Assembly (NCBI GenBank): GCA_013115145.1
Contig: JAAPAO010000111.1
Location: 1-64,000 of the forward strand
DNA from: Perkinsus chesapeaki
Lineage: Eukaryota; Perkinsozoa; Perkinsida; Perkinsidae
DNA: 64,000 nt
Direction: 5' to 3'
Shown: in pieces, positions 23,091 to 31,899 of the stretch
Position numbering within the stretch: position 1 is the first letter of the stretch
Layout: the number at the start of each line of letters is the position of its first letter
Notes under the pieces: generated by a model
Databases searched by the model: none
Told to the model about the DNA's origin: nothing
Seen by the model: only the letters and a program-made list of their open reading frames with translations
Made by a program: the position numbers and the translations under genes

Positions 23091-25387
23091 CGCAGCCTAT
23101 AATAGCCATTAATTGCCCTGCCTCATTGCAGTTGAACCTTTGATGAGGTTAGGGATTGAGGTTGGACAACCAGCTGCTACAAATCCCGCAAGATATAGCA
23201 GAATGGGTTCAATCGGAATACCACAAATGCAGGGGTCGCTCTCACCTATGACGATCGGTCCAAAGCACAAGGCAACCATCTGGACCAAACTTCCCCTCAA
23301 CACCGTATATGGAACATACGCTGTCCAGAGGGGACACACCACTCAAATCTCCTTTTGCGTCCTCCGCTCCTTGGCTCATTGAACCTATCCGAGCCGAGTA
23401 GAGGACGGACGGCCGGGAATACGTGGCGGGCCGCACTGAAATTTGGCATTTTAGCGCATGGCGTCTGAGGACTGTGACTCCCAATACGAGCTATATTGAA
23501 GCCGAATAGGGAGGAGTGTTCGGCTCCCTTACGCGTGACTTCACGTATATCATATAACGTGAGCCGAGCAGTGAAGCCATTGCCACCGTTTTCCGGGAAC
23601 TGGGTTAGATAACCGAAGGCATCGTCGTGGACGAAGTCGAGCTGCAGAGTACCGAGAACGTGATATAGTTGCTGGTACAGTTGATCTGCAAATAGGTAAT
23701 AATATCCAAGTCGACGCAGACGAGCTATTTAGGCCAGTGGTATTCGGCACCCTGGACTGGTTACAGCTCTCAAGACTCTGATAGCGCGGATACAGGAGCG
23801 CCACCTCATCTTTCAGTTGCTAATATCTTACCAAGTAGCTGTGGATCGCAAGTGTCAGCAAGAACTGTCAACTTAAGATGTTCTTCTGTCGCAACCGTAG
23901 CTGTTATAGTTGTTCCAGGTAGCCTCCATCTTTGACCGTCATTCGATTCGAAGCCGGCGGAGCGGAGCTTCGTAGCAATCTTCTTCCGTGTCGCCAGGGA
24001 GGCATCAACGCCCAACGCCCCTCGGTCCACCGAGCGACACACAGACATTTGGAGCTTGCCTAAGTACTGCCGAGGTACCACCGCGGCGATGGTAGCCAAC
24101 TCATGCTGGATTGACCGAGACGCAGCAAGTACTGTTAACGGCTCATGATTGTACCTGAATTATTTCAGAGGATGCTATTTACTGCTAGAAAAGGATGCTT
24201 GGTTCCTCACAGCTCCTCCATACACTCCTTCAGAACATCTCCAAATTTATCGTAGCATTCAGTATCTCTAGCGATAAAGCCCAGTGCCTGTAATGCTGAG
24301 CATGATCGGCGGCCAAACCAGTCGTGACGCTGAGCAGACGTGTTTCGACCACATCGGTTTAGTCGGACTTAGCGATTTGTCTGGCCAACGATCTAGATTG
24401 CTAGGAAGTTACGATCCACTAGAGGAAGATAGACGATGAGTGACGTACATCCATGAGTCTCTCACCGAGCTCGATATCTTCATGACATAGATCCTATCGG
24501 CCTCCTCGAATGAATACTTCGGGACTACGGGAACTGTGATGCAGTCGTCAACCGTAACTGTAGAGCGAGTGCCCATGGCAGCACAGACTTCCGCTGATGC
24601 CGTACATCGTAGCCCAGTTTGGATCCGACTGAGTTGTTGATATCGTACAGAATCAAGGTCAAGAACTCTACTTATGATATTATCTCGAGAAGGGTCTAGC
24701 CAGCGTTTAGACTGAGGGCAACTGTCAAGTGCCCCAGGTGAGCATCGCTCCGAGCACCTAGGTCCCTACGCTTGGAGAGATTCGGCATGTGGCGCTACCA
24801 ACGATGATGGCGAGACACATTGGGCATGCCCTGCCTTGAAGCACTGAGGTTACTGTAGGTTCAATATGACAGTAGTATACAGTTTCACGCGTCGACACTA
24901 CGACCCAGCTATATAGCCTACCTTGCTAGTGGCTTCTTCGAGCGGCTCTACACTATTTGCCTGCCTCCCTGAAATCAGGATCACACTGCGAGAGTGTTCG
25001 CTGAGTCATCTGTCTCTCGAATATGCATACCATGAAGGAGCGCAAGATCGATTAGACACCGGCACATTGCCTTACCGTCTATAGTGTTTTTCCTTTTTAG
25101 CTTGTCCGTTATGCCTAATACAACCTATTTGATAATGGTGAGTAGCTGTACAGTATACCTTTTATCTTTATACCACCGGCAACCAAGTCTTTCTCTGACG
25201 TTCTTCGTGCTAGGTAATGTATAAGAGCCACGTTAACATTCTCAGGGCGCGTGACAAGTGCATGGTTGAGCAAATCACCGAGGAGGTTATCTAGCCCGTG
25301 CTCGTGGATGAACCTGATCCACGCTTCAGTGTCCACACGAAGACTATGCGGCCCTACTTCGTGCAGTCCTCTTGAGCTGGAGTACAT
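23091..25387 (-). CDS. RIIa (dimerization/docking)-domain protein with degenerate arginine-kinase-like domain
   Basis: The start is ATG 25385-25387. Residues about 18-62 match the RIIa domain (WIRFIHEHGLDNLLGDLLNH, then ALVTRPENVNVALIHYLARR), which docks proteins to AKAP-like helices, chiefly in cilia. Later exons include RYQQLSRIQTGLRCTASAEV, FGRRSCSALQALGFIARDTE, ELATIAAVVPRQYLGKLQMS, WRLPGTTITATVATEEHLKL, then (intron at about 23.69-23.81 kb) LYQQLYHVLGTLQLDFVHDD and AFGYLTQFPENGGNGFTARL. The last three align with ATP:guanido phosphotransferases: the NEEDHLR loop and HDD-x-FGxLT-xCPTNLGT. The invariant active-site Cys is Phe here, and the first Glu of NEED is Thr, so phosphagen-kinase activity is unlikely. 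The 3' boundary is uncertain. The flagellar role is inferred from RIIa only. Confidence 0.6.
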
Positions 25388-26074
25388 GCAGGACGCTCAC
25401 TGTGGGACGCAGTGCGCCCATTATTATCGGCAGACCCGAACTGGCCTGTCTTTGGGCCCTCCAAGTTACCCGGTGGCACCATGTTTTGGGGTCCGCCAAC
25501 TCAAAAGTCTTTTGATGACTCTGCTATCCTCCTTGGACCCTCGAATATCAATTTACCCATTGAACAACGCAGAACAATGGGGATATATATAGTACACTTC
25601 TACTTATGGAATTGGGTATTCCGATATGCACATTGCTGAGATTCATATGCAGGAGAGCGTCGTATCGAGCGTCAAATCCGCGCGATTTCTCGGGTTGCGA
25701 TGTTATTGAATCTCACAGGTCAGGCAAAAAGATGGAGGACCCTTCACCTTAGCGACAAGACGCAAGGCAACCGATGAACTAAGCTGTCCAAGTCGCCGAC
25801 ATATACTTGGGAAATGTTGTTCGTGGACAATCAAAGGCTGATGACAGCATGGTCCCGATTCATCAATCTGCGCAAGCCTGGCATTGCCTCTAGCCTTACA
25901 AGCCTTCTTATGTGGAGGAAAATGCGTCGAAGACGTTCAAAGGGTGGCGTGTTTTAGGCGAAATGCAGTATGTTAAACTTACAGCAAACAAACTACACTA
26001 GTTTACGACTTCAACTCGACCCGTAAACGCTCGTAGCTATACAACAAACACATCAAGGGGGCCAGCACGAATCA
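25388..26074. other. Intergenic between RIIa gene and secreted member B
   Basis: This is about 690 bp holding the promoter of the RIIa gene and the 3' flank of the next. No gene was recognised. Confidence 0.4.
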
Positions 26075-26521
26075 CTAACATACTTTCTCAGCCTTCGTCG
26101 ATGGTAGAACTCTTCCACCTTCGAGCTTCAGCAACAAGGTGTTCGATGTTCTATTATACGATACAGAACTCATGTCGTCGGGAGAGATTCGGACGGCTTC
26201 TCGGCACCCTTTCTTAGCAGCTCGCCGAAAGTTCATGTACTTCTGCATATTATCTTTGTCAGGGTTCACTAAAAATGAGTCGGGCGAGCTTGGGATAAGG
26301 GTAATGGCCAAGGATTCGTAGGATTTATCACCGCACTGTATATAATATTTGATGCGAGGCAGCTGAGTGAAGGCTCTGAACCAATAAACGGAAATGCACA
26401 AATCATTAGGTTTAGTCATCATGTAGAGAGAGTAGTAACCATCCGGGGTTTCACGGATCCTCAGACATTGACGAAGGCCTACTAGCAATGCCAGGCAACT
26501 CAGAAGATTTCCAACGGTCAT
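26075..26521 (-). CDS. Small secreted protein, lineage-specific family, member B
   Basis: This is a single-exon gene of 148 codons. ATG 26519-26521 starts a signal peptide (MTVGNLLSCLALLVGLRQC). The mature protein has TPDGYYSLYMMTKPNDLCIS, VYWFRAFTQLPRIKYYIQCG, SFLVNPDKDNMQKYMNFRRA, AKKGCREAVRISPDDMSSVS and YNRTSNTLLLKLEGG. It is clearly homologous to the gene at 17066-17497, including the spacing of four cysteines, although the two proteins differ at most positions. Just upstream on the minus strand is an AT-rich TATATATATAGAACCC/TATAAATG context that puts TATA-like sequence right against the ATG. The function is unknown; presumed secreted. Confidence 0.75.
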   Translation of the reverse strand: MTVGNLLSCLALLVGLRQCLRIRETPDGYYSLYMMTKPNDLCISVYWFRAFTQLPRIKYYIQCGDKSYESLAITLIPSSPDSFLVNPDKDNMQKYMNFRRAAKKGCREAVRISPDDMSSVSYNRTSNTLLLKLEGGRVLPSTKAEKVC

Positions 26522-27079
26522 TTATATAGGGTTCTATATATATATGAACGGGCTGAATGAAATTATTGTACACCTTCCAAAGATGACCGGTTACCAAAGT
26601 GATGATTATCTGATGTCTCGCTAGATCAACTGCGCGAAAAGACCTATTTCCCAGACGAGCGAAGTATTCGAAGGATATCGCGCACGCGCACTCGAGTGAA
26701 GCATGTACGGTCGTAGAGAAAAGAATCCACCAACTCTATCAATGCTCTTAAGATGATAAGACTTATATTACAAGGAATCGGCGACAACCTGGCTGGGAGA
26801 AGCAGGATCTTTAGACTATGCTCGTCAGTGACTTCTTACGCCATTCGTTACTTCCCTTGAGATATCTCTAGAATAGAATTCGCAGTTGCCTGTCTCCTTC
26901 CGGTTGGCTACTTCAAATATCACATCTCTGCTATGGTGGCTTTTGTAAGCAAGGATGTTAGAGACGCTATCGTTGCTGGTGTAAATGCCGCGCTAGCGTA
27001 CGCATTCTCAGCAAGCAATGATGCAAGCAAGCAAATGGTTAATAGAATATTGACTAGCATATGGGCTCTGCGGCAGCCA
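26522..27079. other. Intergenic between secreted member B and its decayed relative
   Basis: No supported gene was found. A plus-strand frame from 26933 (MVAFVSKDVRDAIVAGVNAA) runs over the relic at 27080-27330 and is treated as chance. Confidence 0.35.
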
Positions 27080-27330
27080 TTATGTGGACCACCGGATATC
27101 ATCATGCGTCATACATTGTTTAGGAAGCCGCTGTCCACACTGTGGCCTGAAGCCAACCATCAGATAGTTTGTAAACCAATGAACCGTTATATTTACGGAA
27201 CCAGGAGGGTATCCTCTGGCGTGAGGGGTTCTCAGGAAGTAGAATCCTCTCGGGGTACCGTGGAGCTGGAACGGCAATCAGTGAGACGCGTACGGGTAAC
27301 TCCAACGAGGATTGCGACCAAACCAAAGGT
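27080..27330 (-). pseudogene. Decayed copy of the secreted protein family
   Basis: One frame gives GTPRGFYFLRTPHARGYPPG, VNITVHWFTNYLMVGFRPQC and GQRLPKQCM, then a stop at about 27080. This aligns with the TPDGYYSL...VYWF...YYIQCG core of members A and B. The signal-peptide region lies in another frame (VRVSLIAVPAP), and the C-terminal half (KYNDFIRV...YNRAPNTL) is missing or unrecognisable. It lies about 560 bp from member B on the same strand, as expected of a tandem duplicate that has degenerated. An unusual intron arrangement could in principle rescue it, but I see no good splice sites. Confidence 0.55.
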
Positions 27331-27756
27331 CACCAAATGAAAGAGAAAGGGTCGCAATGAACACACAGTGGTTACGCGGTATGCTACATATGGGAAATGG
27401 CTTTGCCGCTTGCAACACTCGATAGCTCCTAAGTGATATTGATCCCACCGTGGGGTGGCATGAAGGCGGATGATAACTACCCGAGAAGGGATATTTCCAG
27501 GACGAGCTAGATTGCTCATGATGGCACGCGAATCGTCTTAGGTCAGAGCGAGCATCTCCGGACATGTCAACTCCGGCAAACGTTGTGTATGTAACGGAGT
27601 CAATCGTAATGGACATGAATATCTCGTACGCAGACCTGTGACATGTACGTCACGACGTGCTCCGATATGTAAGTTCTACACAATCTAAACCTGACACTGT
27701 TGATGACAACGCAAAAGACTCCAACACACGGAAACAAACAAATCGACATGAGAGGT
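27331..27756. other. Intergenic, nothing recognised
   Basis: Minus-strand ORFs at 27232-27616 have no features and overlap one another in different frames. No repeats or RNA genes were seen. Confidence 0.35.
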
Positions 27757-27980
27757 TTATTCCTTCTTAGGGGGAGGATGAACTGCTTCAGGAAATGGCG
27801 GCCTGTAGTAAATCTTGAGGCCGGCTTCTGGTGGGGACCAGTTCCAGCAGCCAGATGACTTGCCACGCGCGGCAATATTAGACCTACGCTGCACAATGAG
27901 CATTACATAGCATGAGAATTCTACCTGATTTGTGTGCCGTTCCAGAATTCGTCGCCACGTATTTTACCTTCGAATGGCAT
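27757..27980 (-). CDS. Small 60-residue protein, two exons
   Basis: ATG 27978-27980 gives MPFEGKIRGDEFWNGTQI. A short intron with a GTAGAA donor and TAG acceptor follows, then RSNIAARGKSSGCWNWSPPE and AGLKIYYRPPFPEAVHPPPK, ending KE with TAA at 27757-27759. The join keeps the frame (CAA ATC AG|G TCT). Upstream on the minus strand, GTATAAAAGCGCC about 90 bp before the ATG looks like a TATA element. The basic, aromatic, proline-rich sequence resembles small accessory subunits of mitochondrial complexes in style only; I do not recognise the family. Confidence 0.5.
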
Positions 27981-28066
27981 TGTCCTGAAAGCGACCAACA
28001 ACTCTACAGATGCTTCCAATGGGAGCAATTCCCGTTTACGCGTGAATCAGAACCTTTGTCGTAAGA

Positions 28067-28085
28067 GCCGGGCGCTTTTATACGG
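28067..28085 (-). promoter_or_regulatory. TATA-like element upstream of the 60-residue gene
   Basis: On the minus strand the sequence reads CCGTATAAAAGCGCCCGGC, about 90 bp upstream of ATG 27980. It is flanked by GC-rich DNA, which makes the AT core stand out. Divergent reading of a plus-strand ORF begins close by at 28095. This is a prediction from pattern only. Confidence 0.35.
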
Positions 28086-28094
28086 TCTCACCTA

Positions 28095-28509
28095 ATGTAT
28101 GCCGGTGCTCGCGGAACAAACGATAGCCCACTTGGGCCAGGGCATGGCCCCTTATCTCTGGCCCGCCAGAAGGTGCAATTAAGGCCGAAGAACGGCACGG
28201 TCGCTGCAGTTTCTATAAGCGTTCGTTCCCTGGGGAAAGGAACACAAGTCGAGTCGATCCCAGGCCAATGCAGCAGACTCACTCGTGTGGACGATCAGCG
28301 AATTCGGAGAAAAACTGGACGTCACAGTTGTGGTAAAGAGGCCACCGCTTTCGGTAGACCTCTTGGTACGCTCTCTTCGTACTTGGAAGCTTTGTCCTGA
28401 TAAAGGAAGGCAATCAACCACAAAAGCTCGCCACAACGGTGAGTGGGCCTGGGATGCCCCCGGTCAGGAGGAGCTTACGGAATTTGTGAAATGTTATGTG
28501 ATCGATTAG
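28095..28509 (+). CDS. Possible plus-strand gene with uncertain frame
   Basis: An ATG at 28095 opens 101 codons (MYAGARGTNDSPLGPGHGPL...) to 28400. A different frame from about 28220 to the TAG at 28507-28509 looks more protein-like: VWTISEFGEKLDVTVVVKRP, LVRSLRTWKLCPDKG and WDAPGQEELTEFVKCYVID. A short intron could connect an N-terminal exon to the second frame, but I found no join that keeps phase. Family not recognised. Confidence 0.3.
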
Positions 28510-28817
28510 GCTGCCCGATCCTCGAATAAAGAACCGGCTTCTTATCTTCACCTCGCACAACCCATCGACGACCGTATCTGACAACAATAGAAGGATTACT
28601 CCTGGTCACGGCGGAAGCCTCCTTACCGCATATCGGTCTCCATAGGCTTTATCATCCCGCGGACGGCCTTACCATCACCCATCACATGCCGTCTACTTAA
28701 AGCCATTTAAAAAGCTATTTGCCCAGCCCTGACAGGACAGGCAAGTTACAAACAACTCGACAAGAAGCGAGGATAGGAAATACACACAACATCTTCATTT
28801 TACAAATAGTCAGTGAG

Positions 28818-29509
28818 TCAATCATTTGGGGACATCTCCGTCGTCATGGTACCGGCCAACTCTATTTTTGGTTCGGACCCCTCGGCGGCTTCTAGCTTCG
28901 TCTCTCTACTGCCCAAGACAGCGTTCATAATGGCCTAGCACCATAACTCTACCTCACCGCCGTAATTCCTACCTGTCTGGCCGACAGCGCCATTGCCGCC
29001 TCAGCAACAGCTTCTTCTACTTCCTCAGGCCGCTTAGTCTCCTTAATGCTCCATAGCTGCAAAAGGTGCGGCCCACCTCTGGAAGGAACCAAATGCCACT
29101 AGAGCTCCCCAAAGTGACTTACCGTCTTCCCAGACTTAGCAAAGACCCCTCGAACTCCGCCCACGCCCCCGCGGGGACCTGGGCCACTTGCTCCTCTTGA
29201 GGACTTCCATCGAATAGTAATATAAGATCGACAACGTCTGGACGGTATGCCTGTTGCGGTGGAAACATCCTGAGTAGAGTCGGGCCGTGCGAAAATCTGT
29301 CAGCACTTTTCCGCCTACTTGATCATGGCAAAGCTCTTACTCTTGAAGAGCCAAAGGTCGATGCCTTCTCTGATCCTCACCACTCTCCCTGTCCATTTAA
29401 CAGTATTATGCATGTATTTCTCGTTGAACGATTTTATACTGTGTAATGGGTTGCCAAGATACGCTCTAAACATAAGACGAATTGGAGATGGGACGACGCT
29501 AAAGCACAT
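28818..29509 (-). CDS. Conserved-looking protein with OB-fold-like core
   Basis: ATG 29507-29509 (MCFSVVPSPIRLMFRAYLGN) leads into NEKYMHNTVKWTGRVVRIRE, GIDLWLFKSKSFAMI, a short intron ending GACAG at about 29303, then FSHGPTLLRMFPPQQAYRPD, VVDLILLFDGSPQEEQVAQV and AEFEGSLLSLG. The pattern V-x-W-T-G-x-V...F-x-G-x-L-x-x-L-G is like the strands of OB-fold nucleic-acid-binding modules; this is inference from pattern. A later exon, SIKETKRPEEVEEAVAEAAM, is helical and acidic. The last reads TKLEAAEGSEPKIELAGTMT and ends MSPND with TGA at 28818-28820. An additional 5' exon is possible. No named family is assigned. Confidence 0.5.
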
Positions 29510-29753
29510 GTCCAGGCCGTACCATTTCTACACCTTTCCGAACTCTACTACGCGGATGAGGAAAATTCCGAAGATGCGCCAATAGGGTCGACAAGTCCGC
29601 CTGGTGACTCTAGAAATGAGTTTTACGGATACATGCACCGTTTTGATGGAGGGCCCAGTCCTTCTACGGTGATATGAGAATCACATCTTAAAAGATAAGC
29701 CAGTGCCATTCAAGTGGGAATCTTGTGTAGGCTGACAAACCATGGTTGTGGAG

Positions 29754-30813
29754 TTACTTATCCCCACAATCCTCCAAAAACTCTCTCCACGTGACGTCTA
29801 TGTCCGGGCCTCGAGGTATAGCAGCCGGTTGCATAAAACCATACGATCTGGCTGTGTAAAACAGGCCTATCACACCGACAAGCGCTAGAAGGATCACCAC
29901 GTACCTGCCAAGCAAAGAGGAGCGCTGTCTCGACGGGGGAGATGCTACTTTCTGGCGAGCACCACTGCACAGTGACCTATCCGAAAGGTGAGAACATCGT
30001 TCTTGAAATTGGTCGGGAGAGATATCTTCGAACGAGAGCCGACCTTATTGAGACAGTTGGGGCAGCGATGTACCGTATCCTTCAGCAGTGGCCAAATGAC
30101 TGACATACAGGCAGCTGCTGCGACCTGAAGCCATGTAGCTGCTCACCCGGTATCACACACACTGAAAGCCATTGGAGGACTAATGCCAGGACCATTGCCA
30201 AGAGGTAAGATACAACTGACGCCTCATGAGTGATGAACGTGGTGATGTCGGCTTTACAGAAGGGACATCGACAGTTCACCGGTCTAAATAGACATGCCCA
30301 TCAAACCAACACCAGTAGGGGATATGCGTCGACCTTCGTCATCCATACACAATCACAGTGCGGCTCAATAAAGGTATCCCTGCTACTTTCCAACTTTAAC
30401 ATCGATACACATTTTCTTCCCTCGTCGACCGATGAGCCCATAGATCCCCACACTAGCCCTCCTCAGCTGCTATGCTCTACAATTCCCTTGTCGAATGAAG
30501 ACCTCTGTGGCCACTGTGGTGGTGGTGGAGCGCAAACGCTGGAATTTTAGTGGAATCTCTCAAGATCCTATCTTCATACTAGAACACACCGGGGACTATA
30601 TAAACCAGCAATGCCAGATATTAATGACTATTACGTCATGTCAAAGACTGGTTGGTCGTCCCTATGGGAATCGTTTTCATCATCTAGACGTGACTCTGAT
30701 AAGTGGTGGTGGTCCCTCATCTCTTTAGGAGCCTGTCCCTCCTCAGTCAGTGTAGGGACATTGCGATATGCATGCCCATCCTTTCGCCGGTGGCCGAATG
30801 CAGCAGGTGTCAT
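29754..30813 (-). CDS. LITAF-domain membrane protein
   Basis: The central exon has CPFCKADITTFITHEASVVS, then YLLAMVLALVLQWLSVCVIP, and after an intron PLLKDTVHRCPNCLNK. That is the LITAF arrangement: a CxxC knuckle, a membrane-dipping hydrophobic helix, and a second (H)CPxC knuckle that together bind zinc on the cytosolic face of endosomal or lysosomal membranes. Upstream exons include MTPAAFGHRRKDGHAYRNVP (ATG 30811-30813), a hydrophilic linker, and ILRDSTKIPAFALHHHHSGH. The last exon adds another helix, YVVILLALVGVIGLFYTARS, and ends DVTWREFLEDCGDK with TAA at 29754-29756. The phase of the joins around the LITAF end is not fully resolved. Function in endosomal sorting is inferred from the family. 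Confidence 0.6.
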
Positions 30814-31060
30814 TCTGCCGTAAAAACTGATACAGTTGGTAAATACTGGTACTGTATGAGGGACATTCAGTCTCTTGGAACAGTAAACCAAGAATCTTCC
30901 CAGCGCGGGAATGCAAATGTGCTGTGTCTGAGACCGTTTCAGATATCCCTGTTTATCCCCGTCCTCCTTCCACTATACACAACAGCGAGCCAATAGATAC
31001 TCATTCGATGTACAGCAACGGCGGCAGTATAAGCAGCAGCAGGTCCTACTGAATGACCCA

Positions 31061-31476
31061 TCAACAACAGAATTGTGTGTTCCCCTCAGCCAGGGCATCG
31101 TAATCGCGCCGATCCTCCGCTGGCAGCATGCGCCAAACCTCGCCTACATTACGCCCGAAGTGATCCTCCTCGTCATCACCGTTCAAAAGGCATCTAGCGC
31201 ACTTGCATGCCAAGCGGGATCGGAACTCCTCCGCTAGAAGTCCCTCGCCACCTGGAATGCACGGCGAGGCACCTGATACCAATGGTAAAATATTCCACTG
31301 TTACTCTACTTACATCCCTCCGAGGGTCCACGGGAACTGCTGCTGCTGCTGCCATGACCGTAGTTGGGGCGCACAAAGGTGAAGTGCTTGACGCTGTGGC
31401 CCGCTGCTGCCAATCTTAGCTTCACCAGAGCGACAGTGACGTCGATCGAGTCGGGACCGGAGTATTGGACACTCAT
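31061..31476 (-). CDS. Small cysteine-containing protein, two exons
   Basis: ATG 31474-31476 gives MSVQYSGPDSIDVTVALVKL, VKHFTFVRPNYGHG and a serine run. A clean 41-bp intron at 31273-31313 (donor GTAAGT, acceptor TATCAG) follows. Exon 2 then reads SPCIPGGEGLLAEEFRSRLA, CKCARCLLNGDDEED and VGEVWRMLPAEDRRDYDALA, ending NTQFCC with TGA at 31061. A CKCARC cluster and a terminal CC suggest metal binding. The W-R-M-L-P-A-E-D stretch is like the last helix of HMG boxes but too short to call. Family unknown; gene structure is good. Confidence 0.55.
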
Positions 31477-31899
31477 TTCCTAAGTTGAACAGAGAAGGGG
31501 AAGCGACGGTGAAGATGAATACTATGAATCAGCCTGATAAACTGAATACTAAAACGATATGGTGAATCGTGAAATATATTCGAATGAAGAAAAGATACAA
31601 GAACTACAGCATGGCTTCTTCCCGACGGTAATGTTTCCGACACACGCACTGTTATTTCCGAGGTACCGCAAGCAGATATCCGGGGCCTCACTAATGTAGC
31701 GCCAAACGCAGTTATATCGCCTTTACTGCCACATACGACACCGAGGCACACCGGGCCCTCCTGTTAGGAGGGCACCAATGAGATCGAATAATACGGTATA
31801 GGAGTCACAGAAATGTGGTCATCGGGCGACAGCAAGTCTTACTAATGCCGATATTTCGTTCGGAAATTGCTTCTAGACCAGAAAGTGACTTGACGTGCG
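31477..31899. other. Intergenic, nothing recognised
   Basis: This is the spacer of about 420 bp between the small Cys protein and the ARM/LRR gene. A 92-codon minus ORF (31473-31751) has no features. Confidence 0.35.

Noticed and set aside
26933-27340. 135-codon plus ORF (MVAFVSKDVRDAIVAGVNAA)
   Set aside because: It overlaps the relic of the secreted family on the other strand and shows no features of its own; I prefer the relic because it has homology within the window.
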